From NCBI RefSeq assembly GCF_004300825.1, contig NZ_CP036250.1:930001-994000 (forward strand): a stretch of DNA of 64,000 bases, read 5' to 3'. Each line of letters opens with the position of its first letter. Position 1 is the stretch's first letter. The notes below the pieces were generated by a model, which ran no database searches, had not been told where the DNA came from, and saw nothing but the letters and a program-made list of their open reading frames with translations. Below are positions 16,655 to 25,052 of the stretch, in pieces. The position numbers were made by a program, and so were the translations under genes. The stretch comes from Egicoccus halophilus. Its GTDB lineage: Bacteria > Actinomycetota > Nitriliruptoria > Nitriliruptorales > Nitriliruptoraceae.

Positions 16655-17533
16655 GTGGCCGGTTTCGACCTGCACACCCACACCACCTTCTCCGACGGCA
16701 CCACGACGCCCGAGCAGAACGTGCGGGACGCGGTCGAACTGGGTCTCGAGGGTCTCGGCGTCACCGACCACGACACCACCGCCTCCTACGGGCCGGCGAC
16801 CGCCGCGGCCGACGGCACCGGCCTCGAGGTGGTGCTCGGCACCGAGTTCTCGGCCGAGCTCGACGGGTCGTCGGTGCACGTGCTCGGGTACTGGATCGAT
16901 CCCGGGTACGGACCGCTGGTCGACGAGCTCGAGCGGCTGCGCAACGAGCGCGAGGACCGGGCGCGGGCCATCGTGGAGAAGTTCCACGCCCTCGGGATCG
17001 AGGTCGCCTTCGCGCGGGTCCAGGAACTGGCCGGTGAGGCGCCGATCGGCCGGCCCCATCTCGCCCAGGCCGTCGTGGAGACCGGCGCAGCACCCGACAC
17101 CCGGACCGTGTTCGACCGGTGGCTCGCCGACGGCGGGCCCGCCTACGTCGAGAAGCACGCCGTCACCCCCGAACGGGCCGTCGAGCTGCTCGTCGCCTCC
17201 GGGGGCGTGGCCGTGCTGGCACACCCCGGTCTGTTCGGCGTCCCCGGCGAGCCCGGCCGCGGCGCACCGGCCAACGACGGCCGGGCGTTGGGGCCGGGTC
17301 TCGCCGACGAGGTGGTCGAGCGCATGGCCGCCGGCGGGCTGGCCGGCATCGAGGCGGACCACCCCGACCACACCGACGAGCACCGACGGCGCTACCGCGA
17401 CCTCGCCTCCGGACTCGGGCTCGAGGTCACCGCCGGCTCGGACTACCACGGGGCCGGCAAGGACAACCCACTGGGGCGCGCCACGACCGAGCGCGAGGTC
17501 GTCGAGCGGCTCCGGACCTGGCGTCGCGCCTGA
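16655..17533 (+). CDS. PHP-domain phosphoesterase
   Basis: A 292-residue metal-dependent phosphoesterase of the PHP family. Metal-binding motifs are DLHTHTTFSDG at the start, VTDHDT, the Glu of GTEFSAE, GRPHLA, AHPG and the final GSDYHG. The length and arrangement match the stand-alone enzymes that hydrolyse 3',5'-nucleoside bisphosphates or 5'-ends of short RNA (RNase AM/TrpH-like). GTG at 16655 places the first motif at residue 4, as is usual; an upstream start would add an Arg-rich leader without support. Confidence 0.87.
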   Translation: MAGFDLHTHTTFSDGTTTPEQNVRDAVELGLEGLGVTDHDTTASYGPATAAADGTGLEVVLGTEFSAELDGSSVHVLGYWIDPGYGPLVDELERLRNEREDRARAIVEKFHALGIEVAFARVQELAGEAPIGRPHLAQAVVETGAAPDTRTVFDRWLADGGPAYVEKHAVTPERAVELLVASGGVAVLAHPGLFGVPGEPGRGAPANDGRALGPGLADEVVERMAAGGLAGIEADHPDHTDEHRRRYRDLASGLGLEVTAGSDYHGAGKDNPLGRATTEREVVERLRTWRRA

Positions 17534-17748
17534 ACCGGGCGCGAACCCGGACTTTCCCCGGAGCCGGCAGCCTGACAGACTGGCCGCACGGACGGGGGCC
17601 GTCCGGCCACGCCTGCGTGACGGGTCGGGCGGTGTCCGTCCACCCGTCCGGTCGGCCAGACTCGGCCGCGAACGGGGCCGCTGCCCGTGGCTCGGGCGGC
17701 GTGATCCCGACCCCAGCGACGATGTGACGATGTGCGGAGGAACCCCAC
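17534..17748. other. Intergenic gap of 215 bp without clear promoter
   Basis: Holds a short stem right after the PHP gene (CCGGG at 17537-17541 against CCCGG downstream) that might end transcription, and a GCGGAGGA ribosome-binding site at 17734-17741 for the next gene. No TANNNT hexamer stands out. Confidence 0.3.
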
Positions 17749-18333
17749 TTGGAGCCCCAGCAGGTCCAGAAGGCCCAGAAGATCGTTCCCGTCCCGACGC
17801 TGCACTTCGGCGAGGGCGCGCTCGCCGGTCGGGTGGTCCGGCTCGATCGCGACGTGGCGACGATCGGACGGCGGGACGACAACGCGTACGTGATCCCGGA
17901 TCCGCGCGTGTCCCGGCTGCACGCCGAGATTCGCAAGGAGGCCAGCGCGGTGATCGTCACCGACCTCGGCTCGAGCGCCGGGACCAAGGTCAACGGCGAG
18001 GAGATCCACGGCCCTGCGGTGATCCGTCATGGTGACCGCGTCAGCTTCGGTCCCGTCACCGCCACCTTCGAGGACCCGGCCGCCGCCTCCCAGGCGGAGG
18101 ACGCCACCATGGTGTTCGAGGTGCCGAAGGTGGAGACCGGGCCGCACCTCTCGCCGCGACAGCAGCAGGTCCTCGAGCTGATGGCCGAGGGGATGACCAA
18201 CTCCGAGATCGGCGAGCAGCTCGGGGTCACCGAGCGGACCGTCAAGGCCTACGCGCAGGAGCTCTACGACAAGCTCGGCGTGCGCAACCGTGCGGGTGCC
18301 GTGGCCGAGGCCGCCAAGCTCGGGCTGCTGTAG
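17749..18333 (+). CDS. FHA-LuxR transcriptional regulator
   Basis: A 194-residue protein joining an FHA phosphopeptide-binding domain (about 28-108: TIGRRDDNAY, SRLHAE, VNG) to a C-terminal LuxR/GerE helix-turn-helix (about 134-192: LSPRQQQVLELMAEGMTNSEIGEQLG). Between them, residues 117-124 read EDATMVFE, similar to the ETTSVF site that Ser/Thr kinases phosphorylate in GarA/OdhI, which suggests an internal phosphorylation switch on T120. The start is a TTG with GCGGAGGA 8 nt before it. No kinase gene is adjacent. Function as kinase-linked transcription factor is inferred from domains. Confidence 0.85.
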   Translation: MEPQQVQKAQKIVPVPTLHFGEGALAGRVVRLDRDVATIGRRDDNAYVIPDPRVSRLHAEIRKEASAVIVTDLGSSAGTKVNGEEIHGPAVIRHGDRVSFGPVTATFEDPAAASQAEDATMVFEVPKVETGPHLSPRQQQVLELMAEGMTNSEIGEQLGVTERTVKAYAQELYDKLGVRNRAGAVAEAAKLGLL

Positions 18334-18341
18334 CGCTTCGC

Positions 18342-18347
18342 TACGCT
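18342..18347 (+). promoter_or_regulatory. Possible -10 element upstream of marC (TACGCT)
   Basis: TACGCT close behind the FHA-LuxR stop, 192 nt before the marC-family start. If used it gives a long 5' leader. Confidence 0.3.
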
Positions 18348-18539
18348 TCCGGCGAACCGACGCCCGGCGCGAAGCCGCCCGGTCTCGGGAACGTCGGCCG
18401 ACGGCCCGGTGGACCCCTCGGTCCGGGGCAACGTCCTCGGGGATCCGGCCGGACCCCGCCGGGCTCGCCGTCGTCCGCGATGCTCCGCGTGCCTCCTCCG
18501 CTGCGGACAGACCCTGCTGCTGCCCACGGAGCGCCGCCG

Positions 18540-19184
18540 ATGGACCTGCCGTTCGCCCTGGATCTCGCGCTCGCGGTGCAGGCGTTCGTGACGCTGCTGG
18601 TCATCATGGATCCGCTGGGCAACGTGCCGGTGTTCCTGGCGCTGACCGCCACGGACACCGCGGCACGGCGACGGCGCACGGCGCGGCACGCGATGACCGC
18701 GGCGGCGGTCATCGTCTACGTGTTCGCGTTCTTCGGCACGCAGATCCTCGCCAGCCTGTCGATCGGGCTTCCGGCGCTGCAGGCGGGCGGCGGCGTGGTG
18801 CTCTTCCTCACGGCCCTCGAGATGCTCAAGGGGGACATCCTGGTGCCCAGCGCCGCCGAGGGGGTCAACGTGGCGGTGGTGCCGCTCGGCGTGCCGCTGC
18901 TGGCCGGGCCCGGTGCCATCTCGGCCGCGATGGTGTTCATGTCGGGGTCGGAGACCGGACCGCTGGACGTCGGCCGACAGCTGACCGTGGCGCTGGCGAT
19001 CGCGGCCGTGCTGCTGGTCGTCTACCTCACCATGCGCTACGCCGAGTTGCTCGAGCGACTGCTCAAGGACAACGGCATCCACCTGGTCACGCGGGTCATG
19101 GGGATGCTGCTGATCGCGATCTCGATCGAGCTCGTCGCCACCGCCGTGCAGGCCTACGTCGCGGGCGCCTCGGCACTGCCGTGA
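18540..19184 (+). CDS. MarC-family integral membrane protein
   Basis: A 214-residue protein with six hydrophobic helices. MarC signatures are the LLVIMDPLGNVPVFLALT segment near the start, FFGTQILASLSIGLPALQAGGG, and the VPLLAGPGAISAAMVFM loop. MarC-type proteins are multipass inner-membrane proteins, once thought to be drug-resistance transporters; their substrate is not established. The ATG at 18540 has CGGAG about 8 nt upstream and gives the usual short N-terminus. Confidence 0.87.
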   Translation: MDLPFALDLALAVQAFVTLLVIMDPLGNVPVFLALTATDTAARRRRTARHAMTAAAVIVYVFAFFGTQILASLSIGLPALQAGGGVVLFLTALEMLKGDILVPSAAEGVNVAVVPLGVPLLAGPGAISAAMVFMSGSETGPLDVGRQLTVALAIAAVLLVVYLTMRYAELLERLLKDNGIHLVTRVMGMLLIAISIELVATAVQAYVAGASALP

Positions 19185-19229
19185 CCCGCCGGGCGCACGG
19201 CGCCCTCGGGGGAGCCTGCGGGTGCTGGA

Positions 19230-19235
19230 TAGGCT
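19230..19235 (+). promoter_or_regulatory. Probable -10 element of parA-like gene (TAGGCT)
   Basis: TAGGCT in GGATAGGCTCC, 40 nt before the GTG at 19276. Confidence 0.45.
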
Positions 19236-19275
19236 CCCCGCCGAGGCACCGTCGCCCTCGACCACCGGAGTCCCC

Positions 19276-20118
19276 GTGCCCGCGACCGTGTACGCGTTCG
19301 CCAACCAGAAGGGTGGCGTGGGAAAGACCACCTCCTGTCTCAACGTGGCGGCGGCGATGGCCGAGCTCAGCCGCGCCGTGCTGGTGGTCGACCTCGACCC
19401 GCAGGCCTGTCTGACCTTCTCGCTCGGCTACGACCCGGACACCACCGAACCGTCGCTGCACGACACGGTGGTGGGACGGGTCCGGCTGGCCGAGACGATC
19501 GTGCAGCACGGTGAGGTGGACGTCGCGCCGGCCAACATCGACCTGGCCGGCGCCGAGGTGACGCTGCTCTCGCGCACCGGTCGCGAGTACCTGCTGCGCG
19601 GGGAGCTCACCGACCTGCTGGACAGCTACGACGCGGTGTTCGTCGACTGCGCCCCCTCGCTCGGCGTGCTGACCATCAACGGACTGACGGCCGCCGACGA
19701 GGTCGTCATCCCGGTCCAGTGCGAGACGCTGTCACACCGGGGGGTCTCGCAACTGCTCGACACCATCGCCGACGTGCGGCGGCTGACCAACCGCGGACTC
19801 GAGGTCCGAGGGTTGCTGGCCACCATGTTCGACCCGCGCACCCGGCACAGCCGCGAGGTCCTGCGCGACCTGTTGTCGCGCTACGAGCTGCCTCTGGTCG
19901 GACCGCCGGTGCGCAAGTCGGTCCGCTTCGCGGAGTCGCCGACCTCCGGGGAGACCCTGGTGGGCGCCGGGGCCGACGTGCCCGGAGTCGCGGCCTACCG
20001 GGCCATCGCCAGACAGCTGCTGGGGCTCGAGGTCGACGAGGAGCTGCTCGAGGCCGCCGGGTGGACGCCCCGGCGCCAGGCCGAGGTCCTCGGGGTGCCG
20101 GAGGGCACCCGTGTCTGA
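19276..20118 (+). CDS. ParA-family ATPase (orphan, Soj-like)
   Basis: A 280-residue deviant-Walker ATPase. KGGVGKTT is at residues 12-19, DLDPQACLTF follows, and VDCAPSLGVLTING is the switch II region. ParA proteins use ATP-driven DNA binding to position chromosomes, plasmids or protein clusters. No parB or centromere-like repeat is nearby, so this is probably an orphan ParA that positions some other cargo or acts with the next gene, which overlaps it by 8 bp. The GTG at 19276 has GGAG 5 nt before it. Confidence 0.88.
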   Translation: MPATVYAFANQKGGVGKTTSCLNVAAAMAELSRAVLVVDLDPQACLTFSLGYDPDTTEPSLHDTVVGRVRLAETIVQHGEVDVAPANIDLAGAEVTLLSRTGREYLLRGELTDLLDSYDAVFVDCAPSLGVLTINGLTAADEVVIPVQCETLSHRGVSQLLDTIADVRRLTNRGLEVRGLLATMFDPRTRHSREVLRDLLSRYELPLVGPPVRKSVRFAESPTSGETLVGAGADVPGVAAYRAIARQLLGLEVDEELLEAAGWTPRRQAEVLGVPEGTRV

Positions 20119-20443
20119 TCCGCCGACGTCGCCGTTCGACCGGGTGCGCAAGCCGGATCCCACCGTGCCGCGCGTGCGCGACGGTCAGGGCAAGGAGGCC
20201 CTGTACAGCACGGCGCCGACGGCCGCACCGCCGCCACAGATCGAGGTGACGTGCCGGTCGTGCGGCGTGCTGCGGGGAGTCAGTCTGCTGGAGGCACTGC
20301 GCCTGCTGCGGCCGCCCTCGCTGTGGCTGCCCTTCCGCAGCCGGATCTTCAGCCGTTGCCCCACCTGTGGACGTCGCGCCTGGCTCCACGTCGAGCTGGG
20401 GCAGGCGCTGCGCGTCCTGCGGTCACAACTCCCGGGCTCCTGA
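20111..20443 (+). CDS. Small zinc-ribbon-like protein coupled to ParA
   Basis: A 110-residue protein of unknown function. Two CxxC pairs (CRSCG near residue 48 and CPTCG near 84) probably bind one zinc ion. Between them lies a hydrophobic/basic segment (LLRPPSLWLPFRSRIFSR). The N-terminus is Pro-rich and polar. The GTG start lies inside the parA-like gene, so the two are translated together. A role as ParA partner or adaptor is inferred only from coupling. Confidence 0.65.
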   Translation: MSDPPTSPFDRVRKPDPTVPRVRDGQGKEALYSTAPTAAPPPQIEVTCRSCGVLRGVSLLEALRLLRPPSLWLPFRSRIFSRCPTCGRRAWLHVELGQALRVLRSQLPGS

Positions 20444-20484
20444 CGCCGTCGACGCGGCCGGGAACCACCGCGGCGGCCCGGCCG

Positions 20485-20518
20485 GGCGCCACGGTGTCCG
20501 GCCAGGCGCCACGGTGTC
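20485..20518. repeat. 20-bp-period direct repeat in convergent gap
   Basis: GGCGCCACGGTGTC occurs at 20485-20498 and again at 20505-20518, between the zinc-ribbon gene and the helicase stop. It may be a small duplication or part of a terminator region. Confidence 0.5.
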
Positions 20519-20526
20519 GGGCGGCC

Positions 20527-22881
20527 TCAGGGCAGGTGCTCGACCTTGACCCGGCGGGCGAGCTGGGGATCGCCGTCGCCCCTGGCCTCGGCGCCACGAC
20601 GCGCGACCTGCAGTCCGGGTACGGGCGGGAGCTGCTGCCGGTCGTCGCCGCGCTGCCCGCCGCCGCCCTTGCCCTTCGACCGGCTGTTGCCGGACCGCGA
20701 GCCGCCGGAGCGGTTGCCGCCGGAGCCCGAGCCACCCGACCGCGTGTTCGCGGAGCGGTTGTCGCCGCGGGTCCCACGCCGGCCGGAACGGTCGTCCCTG
20801 CCGCCGCCGGTGTCGGCCTCGCCCGTGGACCCCTCGGTGTCGTCGCGGTCCGTGCCGCGGGAACGTCCGCCACGGTCGCGTCCGGAGGTGTCGCTGCGCT
20901 CGCCACGGCGGGCGCGGTTCCGGCTGCGGGACGCGGGCTCGTCGCCGTTCGCGTCACCGTCGGCGTCGCTGCTCGCGCGGCCGGCGTCCGCGTCGCGGGG
21001 ACGGCCACGCGACGGCGCGGCATCGTCACGGGTCCGGGCACGGGCACCGGCACGGGCCCGCGTCCGACCGCTGCCCGCGCTCGGACGGGACGCGTCGTCG
21101 CGGTCCGCCGGGTTCGCGTCGTCGCGGGGCTCGTCCCGCGTCCGCGGGGCGTCGTCGCGGTCGCGGCGCTCGTCGCGCCCCTGCGCAGCCTCGTCGCGGT
21201 CACGGCGTCGGACGCGGGTGCGTTCGCGGCTGCGGCCGGTCGGGGAGGGAGCCTCCTCCGGCCCGTTCTGTCCGGAACGGTCGCCGCGGTCCCGGTCGTC
21301 GCGTCCACGGTCGTCGCGGGTGCGATCGTCGCGGGTGCGGTCGCGCGCCGACGTATCGCCCGCCGACGCGTCTCCCGCCTTGGCGTCGCGCGCCGACGAG
21401 TCGCGTGCGGCGTCGTCGTCGCGCCCACGGTCGTCGCGGGTGCGGTCGTTGCGCCCGCGGTCGTCGCGGGTCGACGAGTCGCGTCCGGGGCGGTCGGGAC
21501 GTCCACCGCTGCGGTCGTCCCCGCGTCCGGCATCGGCGGCGCGTCCGGCGTCCGGGTCGCGTGGGCGGTCCCGCGCCGCGTCCCGGTCCCGTCCGCTGCC
21601 CTCGCGGTCACGTCGGTTCTTGGGACGCCCGTCGGAGCGCCCCTTGCGCGGTCCGTCCGTGCGTCGCCCACCGCCGTCGCCGCCGTCGCGCGGGCGCCGG
21701 GAGAGGTGGTCCCACGGCTTGTCGTCGGGCAGGTCGAACAACTCGGCCAGCATCGGCGAGGTCGAGAAGATCTGGTGGACGTCGGTGTCGGTCGCGCCGA
21801 CGGCCTTGCGGATGACGTTGAGGCGGCCGGCCTCGTTGAACTCCGCGAAGGTGACCGCGACGCCGGCGTTGCCGGCGCGGGCGGTGCGGCCGATGCGGTG
21901 CAGGTACATCTTCTCGTCGTCGGGACAGTCGTAGTTGACGACGTGCGTGACCCCGGTCACGTCGATACCGCGGGCGGCGACCTCCGTGGCCACCAGCACG
22001 TCGGCCTTGCCCGAGCGGAAGCGGTCGAGGTTCTTCTCCCGGGTCTGCTGACGCAGGTCGCCGTGGATCGCGATCGCCGGGACCTGCAGTTCCTCGAGGT
22101 CGTTGACGAGGCGGTCCGCCATGTTCTTGGTGCGCACGAACACGTAGCACCGCCCGCGCCCGGGCGACTGCAGGATGCGCGCGAGCACCCGCGGCTTGTC
22201 CATGCGGTGGACGCTGAAGAAGTGCTGCGCCACGTTCGGCGCGGTCTCGTGCTCCTCGCTGTCCGCCCGCATGAACGTCGGGTGGTGCAGGTAGCGCCGT
22301 GCCATCTTCACGATCGCCGTCGGCATCGTGGCGCTGAACAGCATCGTGTGGCGGCCCTCGGCCGGGCAGCGCTCGATGAGCCGCTCCACGTCGGGCAGGA
22401 AGCCCATGTCGAGCATCTCGTCGGCCTCGTCGAGCACGAGCACCTTGACCTGCGAGAGATCGAGGTTGCCGCGCTTGAGGTGGTCGAGCAGGCGCCCGGG
22501 CGTGCCGACGACGACGTGCACACCGCCCTGCAGGGCCGCGGTCTGCTCCTCGAAGCCGACGCCGCCGTACACGCTGATGGTCGTCAGGTCGCGGTGCTCA
22601 CCGATGCGGAGGTCGTCGTGGACCTGCACGCACAGTTCGCGGGTCGGGACGATCACCAGCGCCTGGGTCGCGCGCAGGTCCGCGTCGACCTGCTGGAGCA
22701 GGGGCAGGCCGAAGCCCAGGGTCTTGCCGGTCCCGGTCCGCGCCTGCGCGATGAGGTCGTTGCGACCGAGCGCCAGCGGGAGGGTCAGTTCCTGGATGGG
22801 GAACGGATGGATGATGCCTTGCGCCTCGAGCGCGTCGCACAGGGCGGCGTCGACACCGAGGTCACGGAACGTCTTCGTCAC
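20527..22881 (-). CDS. DEAD-box RNA helicase with very long Arg/Asp-rich tail
   Basis: A 784-residue ATP-dependent RNA helicase. The core (about 1-390) holds the Q motif (PIQELTLPLALGRNDLIAQARTGTGKT region), DEAD within LDEADEMLDMGF, SAT, and the C-terminal lobe ending with HRIGRTARAG. The remaining half (about 391-784) is low-complexity Arg, Asp, Gly and Ser with repeated RDDRGRD, RTRDD and RSGGS-like units, surely disordered and RNA-binding. GTG at 22881 has GAGAGA upstream and places the Q motif normally. A long 5' leader with two dyad repeats precedes it. Likely role: RNA remodelling and ribosome or RNA-degradation assembly, as for CsdA/RhlE-type helicases. Confidence 0.9.
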   Translation of the reverse strand: MTKTFRDLGVDAALCDALEAQGIIHPFPIQELTLPLALGRNDLIAQARTGTGKTLGFGLPLLQQVDADLRATQALVIVPTRELCVQVHDDLRIGEHRDLTTISVYGGVGFEEQTAALQGGVHVVVGTPGRLLDHLKRGNLDLSQVKVLVLDEADEMLDMGFLPDVERLIERCPAEGRHTMLFSATMPTAIVKMARRYLHHPTFMRADSEEHETAPNVAQHFFSVHRMDKPRVLARILQSPGRGRCYVFVRTKNMADRLVNDLEELQVPAIAIHGDLRQQTREKNLDRFRSGKADVLVATEVAARGIDVTGVTHVVNYDCPDDEKMYLHRIGRTARAGNAGVAVTFAEFNEAGRLNVIRKAVGATDTDVHQIFSTSPMLAELFDLPDDKPWDHLSRRPRDGGDGGGRRTDGPRKGRSDGRPKNRRDREGSGRDRDAARDRPRDPDAGRAADAGRGDDRSGGRPDRPGRDSSTRDDRGRNDRTRDDRGRDDDAARDSSARDAKAGDASAGDTSARDRTRDDRTRDDRGRDDRDRGDRSGQNGPEEAPSPTGRSRERTRVRRRDRDEAAQGRDERRDRDDAPRTRDEPRDDANPADRDDASRPSAGSGRTRARAGARARTRDDAAPSRGRPRDADAGRASSDADGDANGDEPASRSRNRARRGERSDTSGRDRGGRSRGTDRDDTEGSTGEADTGGGRDDRSGRRGTRGDNRSANTRSGGSGSGGNRSGGSRSGNSRSKGKGGGGQRGDDRQQLPPVPGLQVARRGAEARGDGDPQLARRVKVEHLP

Positions 22882-23072
22882 AGGGTTCTCTCGTCCGGGC
22901 GATCCCCGGCGCCTTCGAACCTCACGGCACGCCTGCTGGATCGCAACTCGCTCTGGCCGGCGGGACGAGGTGTCGTCCGCACCCGGCGGCCCGGGGACGC
23001 GTCGGCGCCCGCGGCGGCGGCCAACAGCGCCGCTGGCGCGCAGCGACGGACCGGTGCGCTGGCGCCGCACAC

Positions 23073-23107
23073 CGGGTCGCAACCCGAAAGAGAAGGGTCG
23101 CAACCCG
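23073..23107. promoter_or_regulatory. Pair of dyad repeats 21 bp apart (candidate operator or leader RNA element)
   Basis: GGGTCGCAACCCG is found at 23074-23086 and again at 23095-23107. Each copy is an inverted repeat (GGGT/ACCC around CGCA; the first extends to CGGGT/ACCCG). The 21-bp period is two helical turns. The pair lies within the predicted helicase leader, about 95 bp upstream of the -10 for the DUF885 gene. It could bind a dimeric regulator or form two small RNA hairpins. Confidence 0.5.
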
Positions 23108-23144
23108 GAATTGGCGCCTGCGAACGGCCCTGTGGGCCGGGTAC

Positions 23145-23150
23145 AGGCTA
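23145..23150 (-). promoter_or_regulatory. Probable -10 element of DEAD-box helicase gene (TAGCCT)
   Basis: Reverse-strand TAGCCT, 263 nt before the helicase start. If used, it produces a leader of about 250 nt, as known for cold-shock helicases. The rest of the 371-bp gap (22882-23252) holds only the dyad repeats and the opposing -10. Confidence 0.4.
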
Positions 23151-23201
23151 TCGCACCGACCCCGGCCGGCCGGGCACCACGAGCAGGGTGCGGTCCGGGA
23201 C

Positions 23202-23207
23202 TAGCGT
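23202..23207 (+). promoter_or_regulatory. Probable -10 element of DUF885 gene (TAGCGT)
   Basis: TAGCGT in GACTAGCGTCGC, 45 nt before the GTG at 23253. Confidence 0.45.
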
Positions 23208-23252
23208 CGCCGTCCGAGTCCGAGCAACCGGAACGTTCGACACGGAGGGGAC

Positions 23253-24989
23253 GTGAGCGACCACCTGGCGCGTGCGGACGAACTGGTCGGCCGCTATCTC
23301 GACCATGTGCGCGACCACGCGCCGGTCGAGGCGACGCGCCTGGGGATCCGTGATCGCGACGGTGAACTGCCCGACCTCTCGCCGGTGGCGCTGGCGGCGC
23401 GCAGCCGTGACCTGGCCGTCCTGGCCGCCGAGGTGCGGGTGGCCCTGGCCGAGGTCCCGGCGGCCGGGGCCGGCGACGACCGCGAGGCGGCTGGCGACCT
23501 GCAGCTGCTCGCCGACGAGCTCGAGTACCGCCAGTTCCTGCTCGACGTGCGCCCGCGGTACGTGCTGGACCCGCTGGCTGCGCTCGAGACCATCTCCGCC
23601 GGCATCCACGAGCACCTGCGCCGGCTCGACCTGCCCGTGACCGAACAGCGCCGCCGCCTCGCCGCCGCCGTCGCGCGGGCCCGTCGGGTGCCGGTGCTGC
23701 TGGAGCAGGCCGGTTCGCTGCTGCGGTCCTCGCCGGCGCCGCACCTCGACGTCGCCCTCCAGCGGTTGCCGGGCCTGATCGAGCTCGTCCGCGACGAGCT
23801 GCCCCGGCGGGCGGAGCAACTCGCCGGCGACGTCACCCACGCACGGGACGCCGGCGAGGTCGCGGCCGAGGGCCTCGAGGCCTACGCGGCCCTGCTCGAC
23901 GAGTTGCACGACGAGCCGTCCGCGCCGTGGCGGCTGGGCCCGCAGGAGCACGAGGTCACGCTGCGCGCGGCGCTGGGCACCTCGATGGCGCCGGCCGAGA
24001 TCGAGTCGCGTGCCCGGGACTGGATCGGCGAGGTCTGCGCCGAGATGGCCGAGCTGGCGGCCGCGACGTGGCAGCGACGCTTCCCGGGCGAGGCAAGGCC
24101 CGACGACACCGACGAGCTCCTCCGCCGGGTGCTCGCGCAGGTCGCCGATCGCCAGGTCCCCCGCGACCAACTCGTGCCCGAGGCCCGGCGTGCGGTCGAC
24201 GAGGCGCGTGCCTTCGCGCTCGCGTCCGGGCTCACCGACGTCCCGCCGGCCGAGCGCCTGACCGTGACCGAGGTACCCGACTACCTGCGCGGGATCGCGG
24301 TCGCCTTCATCACGCAGGCGCCCCCGCTCGAGCCCGACACCGGGTGCACGTACTACCTCTCGCCCGTCCCCGACTCCTGGGACGACGACCTCGCCGAGTC
24401 CTTCCTGCGCGAGTACAACCCGGCGCAGTTGCGTTCGCTGGCCATCCACGAGGGCTACCCCGGCCACTTCGTGCAGCTCGAGCACGCCTCGCAACACCCG
24501 CGCGTGGCGCGACGGCTGCTCGCACGGCCGGCCTTCGCCGAGGGGTGGGCGGTGTACATCGAGCGCGAGGCGGTCCGGGCCGGCTTCGGGGACGGCGACA
24601 CCTCGGCGGTCGACGGTGACGACTACCGGATCACCCAACGCAAGCTCGAGCTCCGTATCGCCACGAACGCGCTGCTCGACGTCGGCCTGCACGCGGGGGA
24701 GCTCGCGGACGAGCAGGCGCTCGAGCTGTTGACCTGCCGGGCGTTCCAGGAGCGCGCCGAGGCCGAGGGCAAGCTGGTGCGTGCCAAGGTCACCTCCGGG
24801 CAGCTGTGCTCGTACTTCGTCGGGGGTGAGGAGCTGGGGGACCTGCGCCGCGAGGTCGAGGACGCGGCCGGTGGCGACGTCGACGTCCGCCGTTTCCACC
24901 AGCGGGTGTTGTCGCACGGCACCCCGACGGTCGAGATCGTGCGGGCGGCCCTGGCCGACGACGCACCGGCCCGACGCCCGTTCGCCTAG
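23253..24989 (+). CDS. DUF885 family protein (peptidase-like)
   Basis: A 578-residue soluble, mostly helical protein of the DUF885 family, which resembles M3/M32-like zinc peptidases. The HEGYPGHF motif (near residue 408) is an HExxxGH-type metal site, and a Glu in the following FAEGWAVYIE segment is the likely third ligand. The family is often annotated as lipoprotein or X-Pro-type peptidase, but no signal peptide is present here. GTG at 23253 has GGAGGGG 5 nt before it. Substrate unknown. Confidence 0.85.
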   Translation: MSDHLARADELVGRYLDHVRDHAPVEATRLGIRDRDGELPDLSPVALAARSRDLAVLAAEVRVALAEVPAAGAGDDREAAGDLQLLADELEYRQFLLDVRPRYVLDPLAALETISAGIHEHLRRLDLPVTEQRRRLAAAVARARRVPVLLEQAGSLLRSSPAPHLDVALQRLPGLIELVRDELPRRAEQLAGDVTHARDAGEVAAEGLEAYAALLDELHDEPSAPWRLGPQEHEVTLRAALGTSMAPAEIESRARDWIGEVCAEMAELAAATWQRRFPGEARPDDTDELLRRVLAQVADRQVPRDQLVPEARRAVDEARAFALASGLTDVPPAERLTVTEVPDYLRGIAVAFITQAPPLEPDTGCTYYLSPVPDSWDDDLAESFLREYNPAQLRSLAIHEGYPGHFVQLEHASQHPRVARRLLARPAFAEGWAVYIEREAVRAGFGDGDTSAVDGDDYRITQRKLELRIATNALLDVGLHAGELADEQALELLTCRAFQERAEAEGKLVRAKVTSGQLCSYFVGGEELGDLRREVEDAAGGDVDVRRFHQRVLSHGTPTVEIVRAALADDAPARRPFA

Positions 24990-25008
24990 CCGCGTACCGG
25001 CCGTCGAG

Positions 25009-25014
25009 TAGGTT
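25009..25014 (+). promoter_or_regulatory. Probable -10 element of second acyl-CoA dehydrogenase gene (TAGGTT)
   Basis: TAGGTT, 38 nt before the GTG at 25053. Confidence 0.4.
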
Positions 25015-25052
25015 CCGCGCCGATGCGTTCCACTCGCGCCCGAGGAGCGGCC

